Assembly: GCF_002165575.1 (NCBI RefSeq)
Contig: NZ_MXQF01000001.1
Location: 248,001 to 312,000, forward strand
DNA: 64,000 nucleotides
Origin: Pseudoalteromonas sp. A601
Lineage (GTDB): Bacteria > Pseudomonadota > Gammaproteobacteria > Enterobacterales > Alteromonadaceae
Reading direction: 5' to 3'
Part shown: positions 28,106-35,519 of the stretch, one piece after another
How positions within the stretch are numbered: position 1 is the first letter of the stretch
Layout: each line of letters starts with the position of its first letter
The notes under the pieces: model-generated
Databases searched by the model: none
What the model was told of the DNA's origin: nothing
What the model saw: only the letters and a program-made list of their open reading frames with translations
Program-made: the position numbers and the translations under genes

Positions 28106-28337
28106 ATGACACTCCGTACTTAGCTAAAATTTGCTGGGCTTTTAAAAATGAGCTCATATCTATAATATCATCCGTATCAAGCATAATATCAAATTCGCCT
28201 TCGAGCTCTGCAATCAACATCATATGGCTCATTGAATCCCATTTAGGATGCTCAGAATAACTAAGTTCATTGCACACCTCTTCTGGTGTGATCTCTAATA
28301 CGTTAACAAATGCAGTGGTGAGCTTTTCTAATGACAC
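28098..28337 (-). CDS. Acyl carrier protein
   Basis: A 79-residue acidic carrier protein with the phosphopantetheine site DSM (S35, in HPKWDSMSHMMLIAELEGEF). It is distinct from housekeeping AcpP by sequence and location and so is a dedicated ACP. It sits between the PseH-like acetyltransferase (1 nt away) and the SDR (8-nt overlap) and may deliver an acyl chain to the amino sugar. Confidence 0.9.
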   Translation of the reverse strand: MSLEKLTTAFVNVLEITPEEVCNELSYSEHPKWDSMSHMMLIAELEGEFDIMLDTDDIIDMSSFLKAQQILAKYGVSFE

Positions 28338-28338
28338 A

Positions 28339-28887
28339 TTAACCTCGATTTAAAAAGTGCTTTATTTTAGTTGTGGCTTGCTCAAACTCTGATCGGTTGA
28401 GAGAAATGCTGAGCATATGATTATCACTTGGGTGCTCAGTGAGCTGATAGCCAAGCTGTTGATTATAACGAATTGCAGCCTGATTTTCCCGCCTTACTTC
28501 TGAGTGTAAATATAACATATTCAAATCATTAAACGCATAATCCAGCATAACTAAAGACGGCGCAAAGGCCAGTATATTATTTAGGTATTGTGTATCAGAA
28601 ATATAAATACCGATACTCGCCGACTCGGCAATTTCAAGGTTGTGCTCTGCGTGAATATTAATTACACCAATTGCTGTGGCTTTATAATGAATAATAAAGT
28701 GCTGCTGCTTATCATCTACAAGTATCGAATTAAACCATTGTTGATGATGCTGCCACTCTATAGCCCCCCTATTCTTCATTTGGGTTCGAACATGCTCAAG
28801 GTTTCGCCATTGCCAAACGCGCTCACAATCACTTTCTTTAACTTCCCTTAGCTGTACCGCATAACTTGCTAATCGAGAAAGACGCAC
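28339..28887 (-). CDS. pseH: PseH-like GNAT N-acyltransferase
   Basis: PseH acetylates the 4-amino group of UDP-4-amino-4,6-dideoxy-AltNAc. The 182-residue protein has a GNAT fold beginning VQLREVKESDCERVWQWRN, a conserved opening of PseH proteins, and ends with the GNAT helix segment HSEVRRENQAAIRYNQQLGY. The start is GTG (28885-28887) preceded by AGGAGAATAAC. Being next to an acp and acyl ligase, it could use an acyl-ACP rather than acetyl-CoA; the sequence alone does not settle the donor. Confidence 0.83.
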   Translation of the reverse strand: MRLSRLASYAVQLREVKESDCERVWQWRNLEHVRTQMKNRGAIEWQHHQQWFNSILVDDKQQHFIIHYKATAIGVINIHAEHNLEIAESASIGIYISDTQYLNNILAFAPSLVMLDYAFNDLNMLYLHSEVRRENQAAIRYNQQLGYQLTEHPSDNHMLSISLNRSEFEQATTKIKHFLNRG

Positions 28888-28888
28888 G

Positions 28889-29629
28889 TTATTCTCCTAA
28901 CTTTTTTTGTTTTACATCTTGATTGAGTAAAGCTATTTCAGGGTGTGATTTAAAAAAATCTAAAATATCAATGTACTTAGCTACGCTAATATCACTGGGG
29001 TAAGCCGCCACTAACTGTGTAAACATCTGCAAATCTCTTGGCTCATCAATACATAATCGCGCATAGCCTTGATAATCACATGGTGCTTTATATTGACTAA
29101 CTTTAAATTGCTTTGGATGCTGATACAAATAAGGCGTTACATGCTCTTTTTGATAATCTTCCACAGCATTTTTTGCTGCCATTTTTAACGCCTTAACTGA
29201 CATTATCTCTGCATCAAAACCACGGATATGCTCGCCGATGTACAGGCTCGAATAATCGTCGCCTCGCTCAAGATGATAAGCGATTAATTGATCAACAAGT
29301 TGAGCATCCACTAACGGGCAATCAGCAGTCAAACGTACAATACGATCATCATCATCCAAACTAAGCACCCGCACAGCATCAGTAAAGCGTTGCAACACAT
29401 TAAGCTTACTCCCGCGAAAAACCCTGACTCCTAGTTTTAAACAATGTACAGCAACATCATCGTCATTATTATGATCACTCGTTGCAATTACATGTTCGGT
29501 AATATTTTTTGCCGATTTAAGACGTGTTATATGGTATTGCAACAACGATTGAGCATTAACAGTTTGTAGCACTTTTCCTGGTAGCCTTTTGGAATCATAC
29601 CGAGCTTGTGAGCAAGCAATCACTTTCAT
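28889..29629 (-). CDS. SpsF-type cytidylyltransferase, probable PseF function
   Basis: The protein (246 residues) is a nucleotidyltransferase of the SpsF/CMP-sugar synthetase-like group, starting KVIACSQARYDSKRLPGKVL and containing RLTADCPLVDAQLVDQLIAY. In a pseudaminic-acid cluster its place is that of PseF, which activates the sugar as CMP-Pse. Classical PseF has a different N-terminal pattern, so this is a non-orthologous or divergent version, as in Bacillus sps operons where SpsF sits beside PseI- and PseG-like proteins. It overlaps pseI by 4 nt. Confidence 0.78.
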   Translation of the reverse strand: MKVIACSQARYDSKRLPGKVLQTVNAQSLLQYHITRLKSAKNITEHVIATSDHNNDDDVAVHCLKLGVRVFRGSKLNVLQRFTDAVRVLSLDDDDRIVRLTADCPLVDAQLVDQLIAYHLERGDDYSSLYIGEHIRGFDAEIMSVKALKMAAKNAVEDYQKEHVTPYLYQHPKQFKVSQYKAPCDYQGYARLCIDEPRDLQMFTQLVAAYPSDISVAKYIDILDFFKSHPEIALLNQDVKQKKLGE

Positions 29630-30702
29630 TTGTGAACATACTCCAGCTTCATCGCGCTACCTTTATTCAATGCTTTACTAGCAGGCTTACCTAGCATTGA
29701 GTTTAAATAACGTGGATGTAAACCAAGGCCGGGTCTAACTGAGCGTAAATTTGTTTCAGTAAATAACTCACCCTGTTTAATATCTTGCGCTATATACAAA
29801 GAACGTCTAAATGCGACATTATCTTGCTCGCTTTTCGCTAAGCGAAAGCTAGGCTCACCAAGCGCATAATACGCTGCAGTTGTTGCATCAACCATCGCTT
29901 TAAAACCACTAGGGTTTAATGAAAACGCAGCATCAACACTTGTTGTATCATCTTCTAATTTAAAATGTTTTTCTATAATACTCGCCCCCAGTGCAACTGA
30001 TGCTATCGCAGCAGTATCGGCTAGACTATGGTCACTTAAACCAACAGGAAGTGCTAAGTGCTGTTTTAAATAAGCAAGTGTTGATAAATTACAGTCATTG
30101 ATTGGTGTCGGGTAACCGCTGACACAGTGTAAAACTGCCAACTGTTTACCACCAACTTCTTTTACCGCAGTCACAGCTTCTTCAATTTCATCAAGGGTGG
30201 CCATGCCAGTAGACATAATGATTGGCTTACCTGTTTGAGCCGCGTATTGAATCAAACCTATATCTGTAATTTCGAACGAAGCAATTTTATATGCAGGGCA
30301 ATTTAAGTCTTCTAACAGATCAATTGCAGTTTTGTCGAATGGCGAAGAAAAAAGTGTAATACCATGTTGCTTTGCTCGTGCGAATAACGCTTCATGCCAA
30401 TCCCACGGAGTATGTGCTTCTTCATATAAATCATATAAAGTACGGCCTTTCCAAAGTTTATCTTTAACAACAAACTCTGGCCCATCATGGTTAAGTGTAA
30501 TCGTATCTGGGCGGTAAGTTTGTATTTTAATTGCACTTGCCCCCGTTTTAGCAGCAGCATCAATTAATTCAAGTGCTTTATTAATATCGCCACCGTGATT
30601 TCCAGAAAGCTCTGCAATAGTATAAGGCTGACAACCCTCACCAATTTTAATACCGTCAATAGTAATGTGTTTTTGTAGTTGCCCTACATCAAATTGAGTC
30701 AT
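29626..30702 (-). CDS. pseI: Pseudaminic acid synthase PseI
   Basis: PseI condenses 2,4-diacetamido-2,4,6-trideoxy-L-altrose with phosphoenolpyruvate to form pseudaminic acid. The 358-residue NeuB-family protein has the barrel start YTIAELSGNHGGDINKALEL, the lysine-containing ASAIKIQTYRPDTITL, GLSDHSLADTAAIASVALGA, and a C-terminal SAF domain (LRSVRPGLGLHPRYLNSMLG). It overlaps the cytidylyltransferase by 4 nt and follows pseG by 2 nt. Confidence 0.96.
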   Translation of the reverse strand: MTQFDVGQLQKHITIDGIKIGEGCQPYTIAELSGNHGGDINKALELIDAAAKTGASAIKIQTYRPDTITLNHDGPEFVVKDKLWKGRTLYDLYEEAHTPWDWHEALFARAKQHGITLFSSPFDKTAIDLLEDLNCPAYKIASFEITDIGLIQYAAQTGKPIIMSTGMATLDEIEEAVTAVKEVGGKQLAVLHCVSGYPTPINDCNLSTLAYLKQHLALPVGLSDHSLADTAAIASVALGASIIEKHFKLEDDTTSVDAAFSLNPSGFKAMVDATTAAYYALGEPSFRLAKSEQDNVAFRRSLYIAQDIKQGELFTETNLRSVRPGLGLHPRYLNSMLGKPASKALNKGSAMKLEYVHK

Positions 30703-30704
30703 TA

Positions 30705-31706
30705 TTAGTTTTTCACTATATGTCGATTAATTGCATCTAAGATACGTGTGGCGGCTTTGCCGTCGAGCGAATCGTTCGCCACTTGCCTTAAATTACTTTT
30801 CTTATCGGCTGATTGTAATAAAAATAAAGCCTGATGTGTTATATTTTCAATGCTTTGCACGTTGTTGCGCAAATCTAGACCAATATAAGCAGTACCGCAT
30901 AAAGGCGATAAAAGCGCTTGCTGTTGATTATCGGCCATCACCAAAGCAAGCGTTGGCACACCTAAATAGAGCAACTCGTAAAGGCTCCCCCCAGCACCTG
31001 CAATTGATATATCAGCTTGAGCCATAATTGCAGCAACATTCATTGCATCTAGATGAAGTGTAATTCGATTACAAGCCGATAAATTCTTTAATTCTTCGAG
31101 AGTTTGCTTAGCCATCGAGTTCGTCGCTAGTACATCAATATACTCAACAGCAGAATGCGACAGTAAAGCATGACATATTTTAGCCGACAACATTTTGACA
31201 TCAGTACCACCTAAACACACTAATACCCGACCACTTTTTCGAAAAGTAGTATGGGATTGCAATAAAAACTCTTGGCGTATCAGCCTATAACTTAGACCTT
31301 GCAATATTATAGATGCATTATGCTTACTCTCAAACGCATCGCTAGGGTTTACTATTAAATCAACCGCTAGAGTAGGCTCATACGTATTATCATCAAACAA
31401 AACTACACAGCTACAAGTTTGTTTTAAATCTATAAAATTCGATTCAGTCAAATTATAGTCATCAATAACCACTGCATCTGTAAGATGTAATTGCGTGGTT
31501 AAGCTTTTTCCTTCTAACAACACTATTTTTATCGGCAATAAATACAAGCGCTTTAGGAGTGTCGGGGCAATGTCATGTGCATATAGAACAACCTGATAGT
31601 TTTGCAGTAAAGCAGCTTCAATTAATGCTAACTGGCGCATAATGTGGCCAAAACCAATTGCTTGACCTGCATTTGCATAAAATGCGATTTTTCTTTGTTC
31701 TTTCAT
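30705..31706 (-). CDS. pseG: UDP-sugar hydrolase PseG
   Basis: PseG removes UDP from UDP-2,4-diacetamido-2,4,6-trideoxy-L-altrose before condensation by PseI. The 333-residue GT-B-like protein has the diagnostic N-terminal glycine loop and catalytic His (ANAGQAIGFGHIMRQLALIE), the phosphate-binding VLVCLGGTD, and IAGAGGSLYELLYLGVPTLA. It is the first gene of the minus operon ending at the LuxC-like gene and is divergent from the licD-like gene. Confidence 0.95.
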   Translation of the reverse strand: MKEQRKIAFYANAGQAIGFGHIMRQLALIEAALLQNYQVVLYAHDIAPTLLKRLYLLPIKIVLLEGKSLTTQLHLTDAVVIDDYNLTESNFIDLKQTCSCVVLFDDNTYEPTLAVDLIVNPSDAFESKHNASIILQGLSYRLIRQEFLLQSHTTFRKSGRVLVCLGGTDVKMLSAKICHALLSHSAVEYIDVLATNSMAKQTLEELKNLSACNRITLHLDAMNVAAIMAQADISIAGAGGSLYELLYLGVPTLALVMADNQQQALLSPLCGTAYIGLDLRNNVQSIENITHQALFLLQSADKKSNLRQVANDSLDGKAATRILDAINRHIVKN

Positions 31707-31789
31707 ACAAATAAGTGCTCGAAGAAACTATCAAATGACTATGCCTTCAGTTAAGCTTATATTCAAGTACACTAGCAAAATTTACTAAA

Positions 31790-31804
31790 TGGTCTAAAGT
31801 TTGC
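31790..31804 (+). promoter_or_regulatory. Sigma-54-type promoter of the decoration operon
   Basis: The plus strand reads TGGTCT-AAAGT-TTGC with correct GG-N10-GC spacing, 35 nt before the licD-like ATG. It matches the candidate promoter of flagellin 2 (TGGCCT-AAAGT-TTGC) at 14 of 15 positions. Confidence 0.72.
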
Positions 31805-31839
31805 TTAATTTTTAATATGTAAATAACAATACAAACACT

Positions 31840-32733
31840 ATGACACAACAAACAGCCTATATTTTTGGTGCTGGTGACGCCGGTATCGCCGCATACAACT
31901 TTTTAAAAGCTCACTATAGTGTAAAGGGTTATATTGATAATGATGCTGAAAAACAAGCAACCAAAATAAATGGTTTGAACATATATGCCTCTGAAAAGGT
32001 TCTTCACTTTGAATTTGATTATATTTTTATTGCCAGTGAGTTTTTTGAACAAATAGAGCAGCAACTTATTACTAAATTTGGAGTAGCTGCTCAGAAAGTG
32101 AAAGTACTCCCAGCTCACGCTATTAAAGTAACAAAACTTGGCGATACCAAAACTAAACAGCGGGCAACTCAATTACTTGGCCTTATTTGCAGAGCCTTGA
32201 GTCTTGAATCGATAGATTACTTTGTTGATGCAGGCACGCTATTAGGGATTGTTCGCGATGATGAATTAATCCCATGGGACGATGATTTAGATATCGCTAT
32301 CGCTCACCCCCATGCAAAACAGTGTTTAAATGCACTCAATAAGCTAATACCGAAACTAGAGCAATGTTTTGGTGTTGCATGGAATATTGCTGAGAATTAT
32401 GCAAAGAGTGACTACGTTACAATAGAAGAAAATGATATTGCTAGTTTTAAATTACGCCCATTAACTAATCTCGAAGAGTTCCCACAAGTTGATTTTTTTA
32501 TTAAATATATCAATGGTAATGAAATGTATCATGTTATTTCATCACGCGGCTTCACCTTTAAAAGTAAACATATGTTTCATCGAAAAAACATTACGTTTAA
32601 AGCTCACAACTTAATAATCCCTAAAGAAGCTGAGAGTTACCTACAGGATCACTATGGTGATGACTGGCGTACACCGAAAAAAGAATGGCATTTAGGACAG
32701 ATAAGTAATGCAACCGTTTTTAAGGGGGAGTAG
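31840..32733 (+). CDS. LicD-family protein with N-terminal Rossmann-like module
   Basis: Residues ~110-290 form a LicD-type nucleotidyltransferase-fold domain with FVDAGTLLGIVRDDELIPWD followed by DDLDIAI. LicD proteins transfer phosphate-containing groups such as phosphocholine or phosphoglycerol from CDP donors to glycans. Residues 1-100 resemble a small Rossmann-type module (AYIFGAGDAGIAAYNFLKAH) of the kind appended to sugar-modifying enzymes. The next gene, a TagD-like cytidylyltransferase, begins directly after the stop codon, so a CDP-linked donor is a natural guess. First gene of a six-gene plus-strand operon. Confidence 0.8.
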   Translation: MTQQTAYIFGAGDAGIAAYNFLKAHYSVKGYIDNDAEKQATKINGLNIYASEKVLHFEFDYIFIASEFFEQIEQQLITKFGVAAQKVKVLPAHAIKVTKLGDTKTKQRATQLLGLICRALSLESIDYFVDAGTLLGIVRDDELIPWDDDLDIAIAHPHAKQCLNALNKLIPKLEQCFGVAWNIAENYAKSDYVTIEENDIASFKLRPLTNLEEFPQVDFFIKYINGNEMYHVISSRGFTFKSKHMFHRKNITFKAHNLIIPKEAESYLQDHYGDDWRTPKKEWHLGQISNATVFKGE

Positions 32734-33192
32734 ATGAAAACGATTTTAACTTACGGTACCTTCGATTTGTTCCATATTGGCCACTTGAATCTACTACGTA
32801 GACTAAAAGCAATGGGTGATCATTTAATTGTTGGTGTATCCACAGATGAGTTTAATTTAGAGAAAGGCAAACAAAGTATTTATAAATATCAGGATCGTGC
32901 CGATATAGTAGAAGCAATTGGTTGTGTAGACTTAGTTATTCCAGAATATAGCTGGGAACAAAAATTAACTGATATAGAAAAATACCATGTAAGTACATTC
33001 GCTATTGGCAATGATTGGGCAGGTAAGTTTGATCACTTAAAAAACCAATGTGATGTTATCTATTTACCAAGAACAGAAAACATTTCGTCTACCGCTGTAA
33101 AACAAAGTATCAATATACTAAATACAGCCAAAATCGATGAGTTTAAAAAAGCGCTTGATGGTATCAAAGCAATTATTAACACGATTCAGTAA
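32734..33192 (+). CDS. TagD-like (glycerol-3-phosphate) cytidylyltransferase
   Basis: A 152-residue cytidylyltransferase-family protein. It has the HxGH motif in YGTFDLFHIGHLNLLRRLKA and the C-terminal RTENISSTAVK that corresponds to the RTxGISTT signature. Relatives make CDP-glycerol from CTP and glycerol-3-phosphate; the exact alcohol phosphate cannot be fixed by eye. It begins with no gap after the LicD-like gene, behind GGGGGAG. The pair suggests phosphodiester decoration of the flagellin glycan. Confidence 0.85.
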   Translation: MKTILTYGTFDLFHIGHLNLLRRLKAMGDHLIVGVSTDEFNLEKGKQSIYKYQDRADIVEAIGCVDLVIPEYSWEQKLTDIEKYHVSTFAIGNDWAGKFDHLKNQCDVIYLPRTENISSTAVKQSINILNTAKIDEFKKALDGIKAIINTIQ

Positions 33193-33206
33193 GAAATAGG
33201 CTTCTG

Positions 33207-35519
33207 ATGAATTTACACGATTTATATTTAAATAGCGAAATATGCGCTGAAATTGATCTTATCTTTAAAGATAAAGAGGTTAAGGCTGTATCATTTGATA
33301 TTTTTGACACATTATTAAGACGTAACTGCGGCACTCCAACTGATATATTTACGTTTGTTGCAGAAACAGCTATCGAACAAAACATACCAATAAAATCTGA
33401 TCCTGAAACATTCAGAAATAGTAGAATTTTCTTCGAAAAAAAAGCCCGGTTACAAAGCCCCTATCAAGATATCACTCTTCCAGAAATTTATGCATGCTCA
33501 CCTTATACGGAATCAGTTCAATTATCATTAATCAAAATTGAGCATGAAGTTGAAGCAAAATATTTATACCCTGACCCTATCTGTAAAGAAGTTATCCAAC
33601 ATTTGTTTAAATACAATGTCGAATTTATTGCTACATCAGATATGTATTTAAGTAATTCGTTTTTATCAAAACTACTCAGAACCAATTTTCCAGAAGTTAA
33701 CTTCACTCATATTTTTGTTTCAAGTGAAACTCGCTTAACAAAAGCAAGCGGTGATATGTATTCACATTTATTGAACCAACTTAACATTTCGCAAGAGCAA
33801 ATAATCCACATAGGTGATAACTTAAAATCAGATGTAATAAATGCTTCAGCTGCAAAAATAAAATCGCTACATTTTGCTCCGCCACGATGGATTCAGCGTG
33901 TATTATCACAAGAGAAAATCTTTAAAGATTTCTATCCTAACGAGATTAATCAAGCTCGAATTTTCACAGCAATGCTCGCTCCTAGCTTCTTATCGTCCGA
34001 AGAAAAACTAGCATTTCTTATTGGCGCTGTAATACATGGCCCAACGTTGGCAGGATTTGCCAAATGGATTAAAGATCAATGTGAGCATAATAAAATAAGT
34101 CACCCTCTATTTCTGATGCGTGAGGGTGAAATATATAAGCATGTTTTTGATTTTTTCTTTCAGGAAGCGGGAGTATTTTCAACAAGAAAGTTTTATGCTT
34201 CTCGAAAAGCAACCTATTTACCATCAATAGATCCAAAAGAATTGAGTCGTGGCATATCTCAAGTTCTTACAAGAAAAAATTATTGTGTTAAGAATCTACT
34301 TACAGACCTTCAACTCCCTTATGAGAAAGATGACTCTTTACAATCAATTCTTGCTGAAGAAGTTAATAAAATTTCAAATGATAAGTTTAAAGTTCAACTT
34401 ATTAATGCATTCTTAGAAAAGCATCGTGAGCAGCTTACACTATCAATAAAACAAAAACAGGCTCTCTTAGACTTGTACATTGAGCAAGTCACAAAAAATG
34501 AAGACTATGCTTTTGTAGACTTTGGTGCAGGTGGCACTATTAACCATCAGATTGAAAAATCGACAACAAAATCCGCAAAACTCAATATTCTTTTTTATAC
34601 AACAGAACGAGCTTACAATCATGCTAATGAATTAATTTTCATGTCGTTTCTGCCTTTTGTTACATCTACTTTTACTGATGTAATGGCTATTTCTCGAAGC
34701 CCTGAAATAGTGGAGTATTTTTTAGTCGGCAAAAACACAACAACTTTAGATTTTACTATTGAAAATGAAAAAGTGACGCCTATTTGCGCAAGAGATACCT
34801 CACCGGAAAAACACAAGCAGTTAGTCACTGCATTTAATTTTGGCGTTGATAGCTACTTATACTTCAGTAAATCATTAAATTTAAATGAACATACTTACAA
34901 CAACAGACTGGCGGCAGTTACTTCTATTGCACGCCAAGTTAGATTTCCAACTGAAATTGAAGCAAAGTTTTTGGGTAACCTGAAGCATGAAGATAATTTT
35001 GGTTCAGAAAGCCAATATTCAATTATCGAACAAAATGAGATCAATGAAATAAGAAATATTGGTCTGAATGAGTTTTGGAACAATCACTTAACATTCAAAG
35101 GACTTCTATCTAAGCGTGTTACTTGGCCTCAAGGTTTAATAACTCGACTTGATCCTCTCTTTTTGTCAAAAAATGTTTTTTTTCACAATGAAACTGAAAG
35201 CAAACACCAAGAAGCTATAATGACAATCCACGAACAGTTAAAAGAGCTAAAATTAACAGAAGTTATTGTCTATGGTGCAGGAGATTTTTTTGATGAACTT
35301 GAGTTGCTACTAAAGTCCCTTAGTATAAGAATTGTTCACTTAGTTGATAAAAAAGCAGAATTTGGAAATTATAGCAAACGAGGCTTTAACGTTATAAGCC
35401 CTACTCAAGCATCTAACTTGAATTTACCTGTCGTGGTAGCATCTGAATCATTCTTAGATGAAATCCAAAAGCACATTGAAAATCTGAATATAAGTAACGG
35501 AGTTATAATTAAATGCTGA
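33207..35519 (+). CDS. Large HAD-superfamily protein (COG5610-like)
   Basis: 770 residues. The N-terminal third is a HAD phosphatase-like domain with motif I SFDIFDTLLRR (near residue 29-39), motif II ATSDMYLSN and motif IV GDNLKSD. A middle part of ~400 residues contains FVDFGAGGTINHQIEKS and is of unknown function. The last ~100 residues are a Rossmann-like module (VIVYGAGDFFDELELLLKSL) also seen in the neighbours. Such proteins occur in surface-polysaccharide clusters, but I know of no defined substrate. It overlaps the next gene by 7 nt. Confidence 0.7.
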   Translation: MNLHDLYLNSEICAEIDLIFKDKEVKAVSFDIFDTLLRRNCGTPTDIFTFVAETAIEQNIPIKSDPETFRNSRIFFEKKARLQSPYQDITLPEIYACSPYTESVQLSLIKIEHEVEAKYLYPDPICKEVIQHLFKYNVEFIATSDMYLSNSFLSKLLRTNFPEVNFTHIFVSSETRLTKASGDMYSHLLNQLNISQEQIIHIGDNLKSDVINASAAKIKSLHFAPPRWIQRVLSQEKIFKDFYPNEINQARIFTAMLAPSFLSSEEKLAFLIGAVIHGPTLAGFAKWIKDQCEHNKISHPLFLMREGEIYKHVFDFFFQEAGVFSTRKFYASRKATYLPSIDPKELSRGISQVLTRKNYCVKNLLTDLQLPYEKDDSLQSILAEEVNKISNDKFKVQLINAFLEKHREQLTLSIKQKQALLDLYIEQVTKNEDYAFVDFGAGGTINHQIEKSTTKSAKLNILFYTTERAYNHANELIFMSFLPFVTSTFTDVMAISRSPEIVEYFLVGKNTTTLDFTIENEKVTPICARDTSPEKHKQLVTAFNFGVDSYLYFSKSLNLNEHTYNNRLAAVTSIARQVRFPTEIEAKFLGNLKHEDNFGSESQYSIIEQNEINEIRNIGLNEFWNNHLTFKGLLSKRVTWPQGLITRLDPLFLSKNVFFHNETESKHQEAIMTIHEQLKELKLTEVIVYGAGDFFDELELLLKSLSIRIVHLVDKKAEFGNYSKRGFNVISPTQASNLNLPVVVASESFLDEIQKHIENLNISNGVIIKC

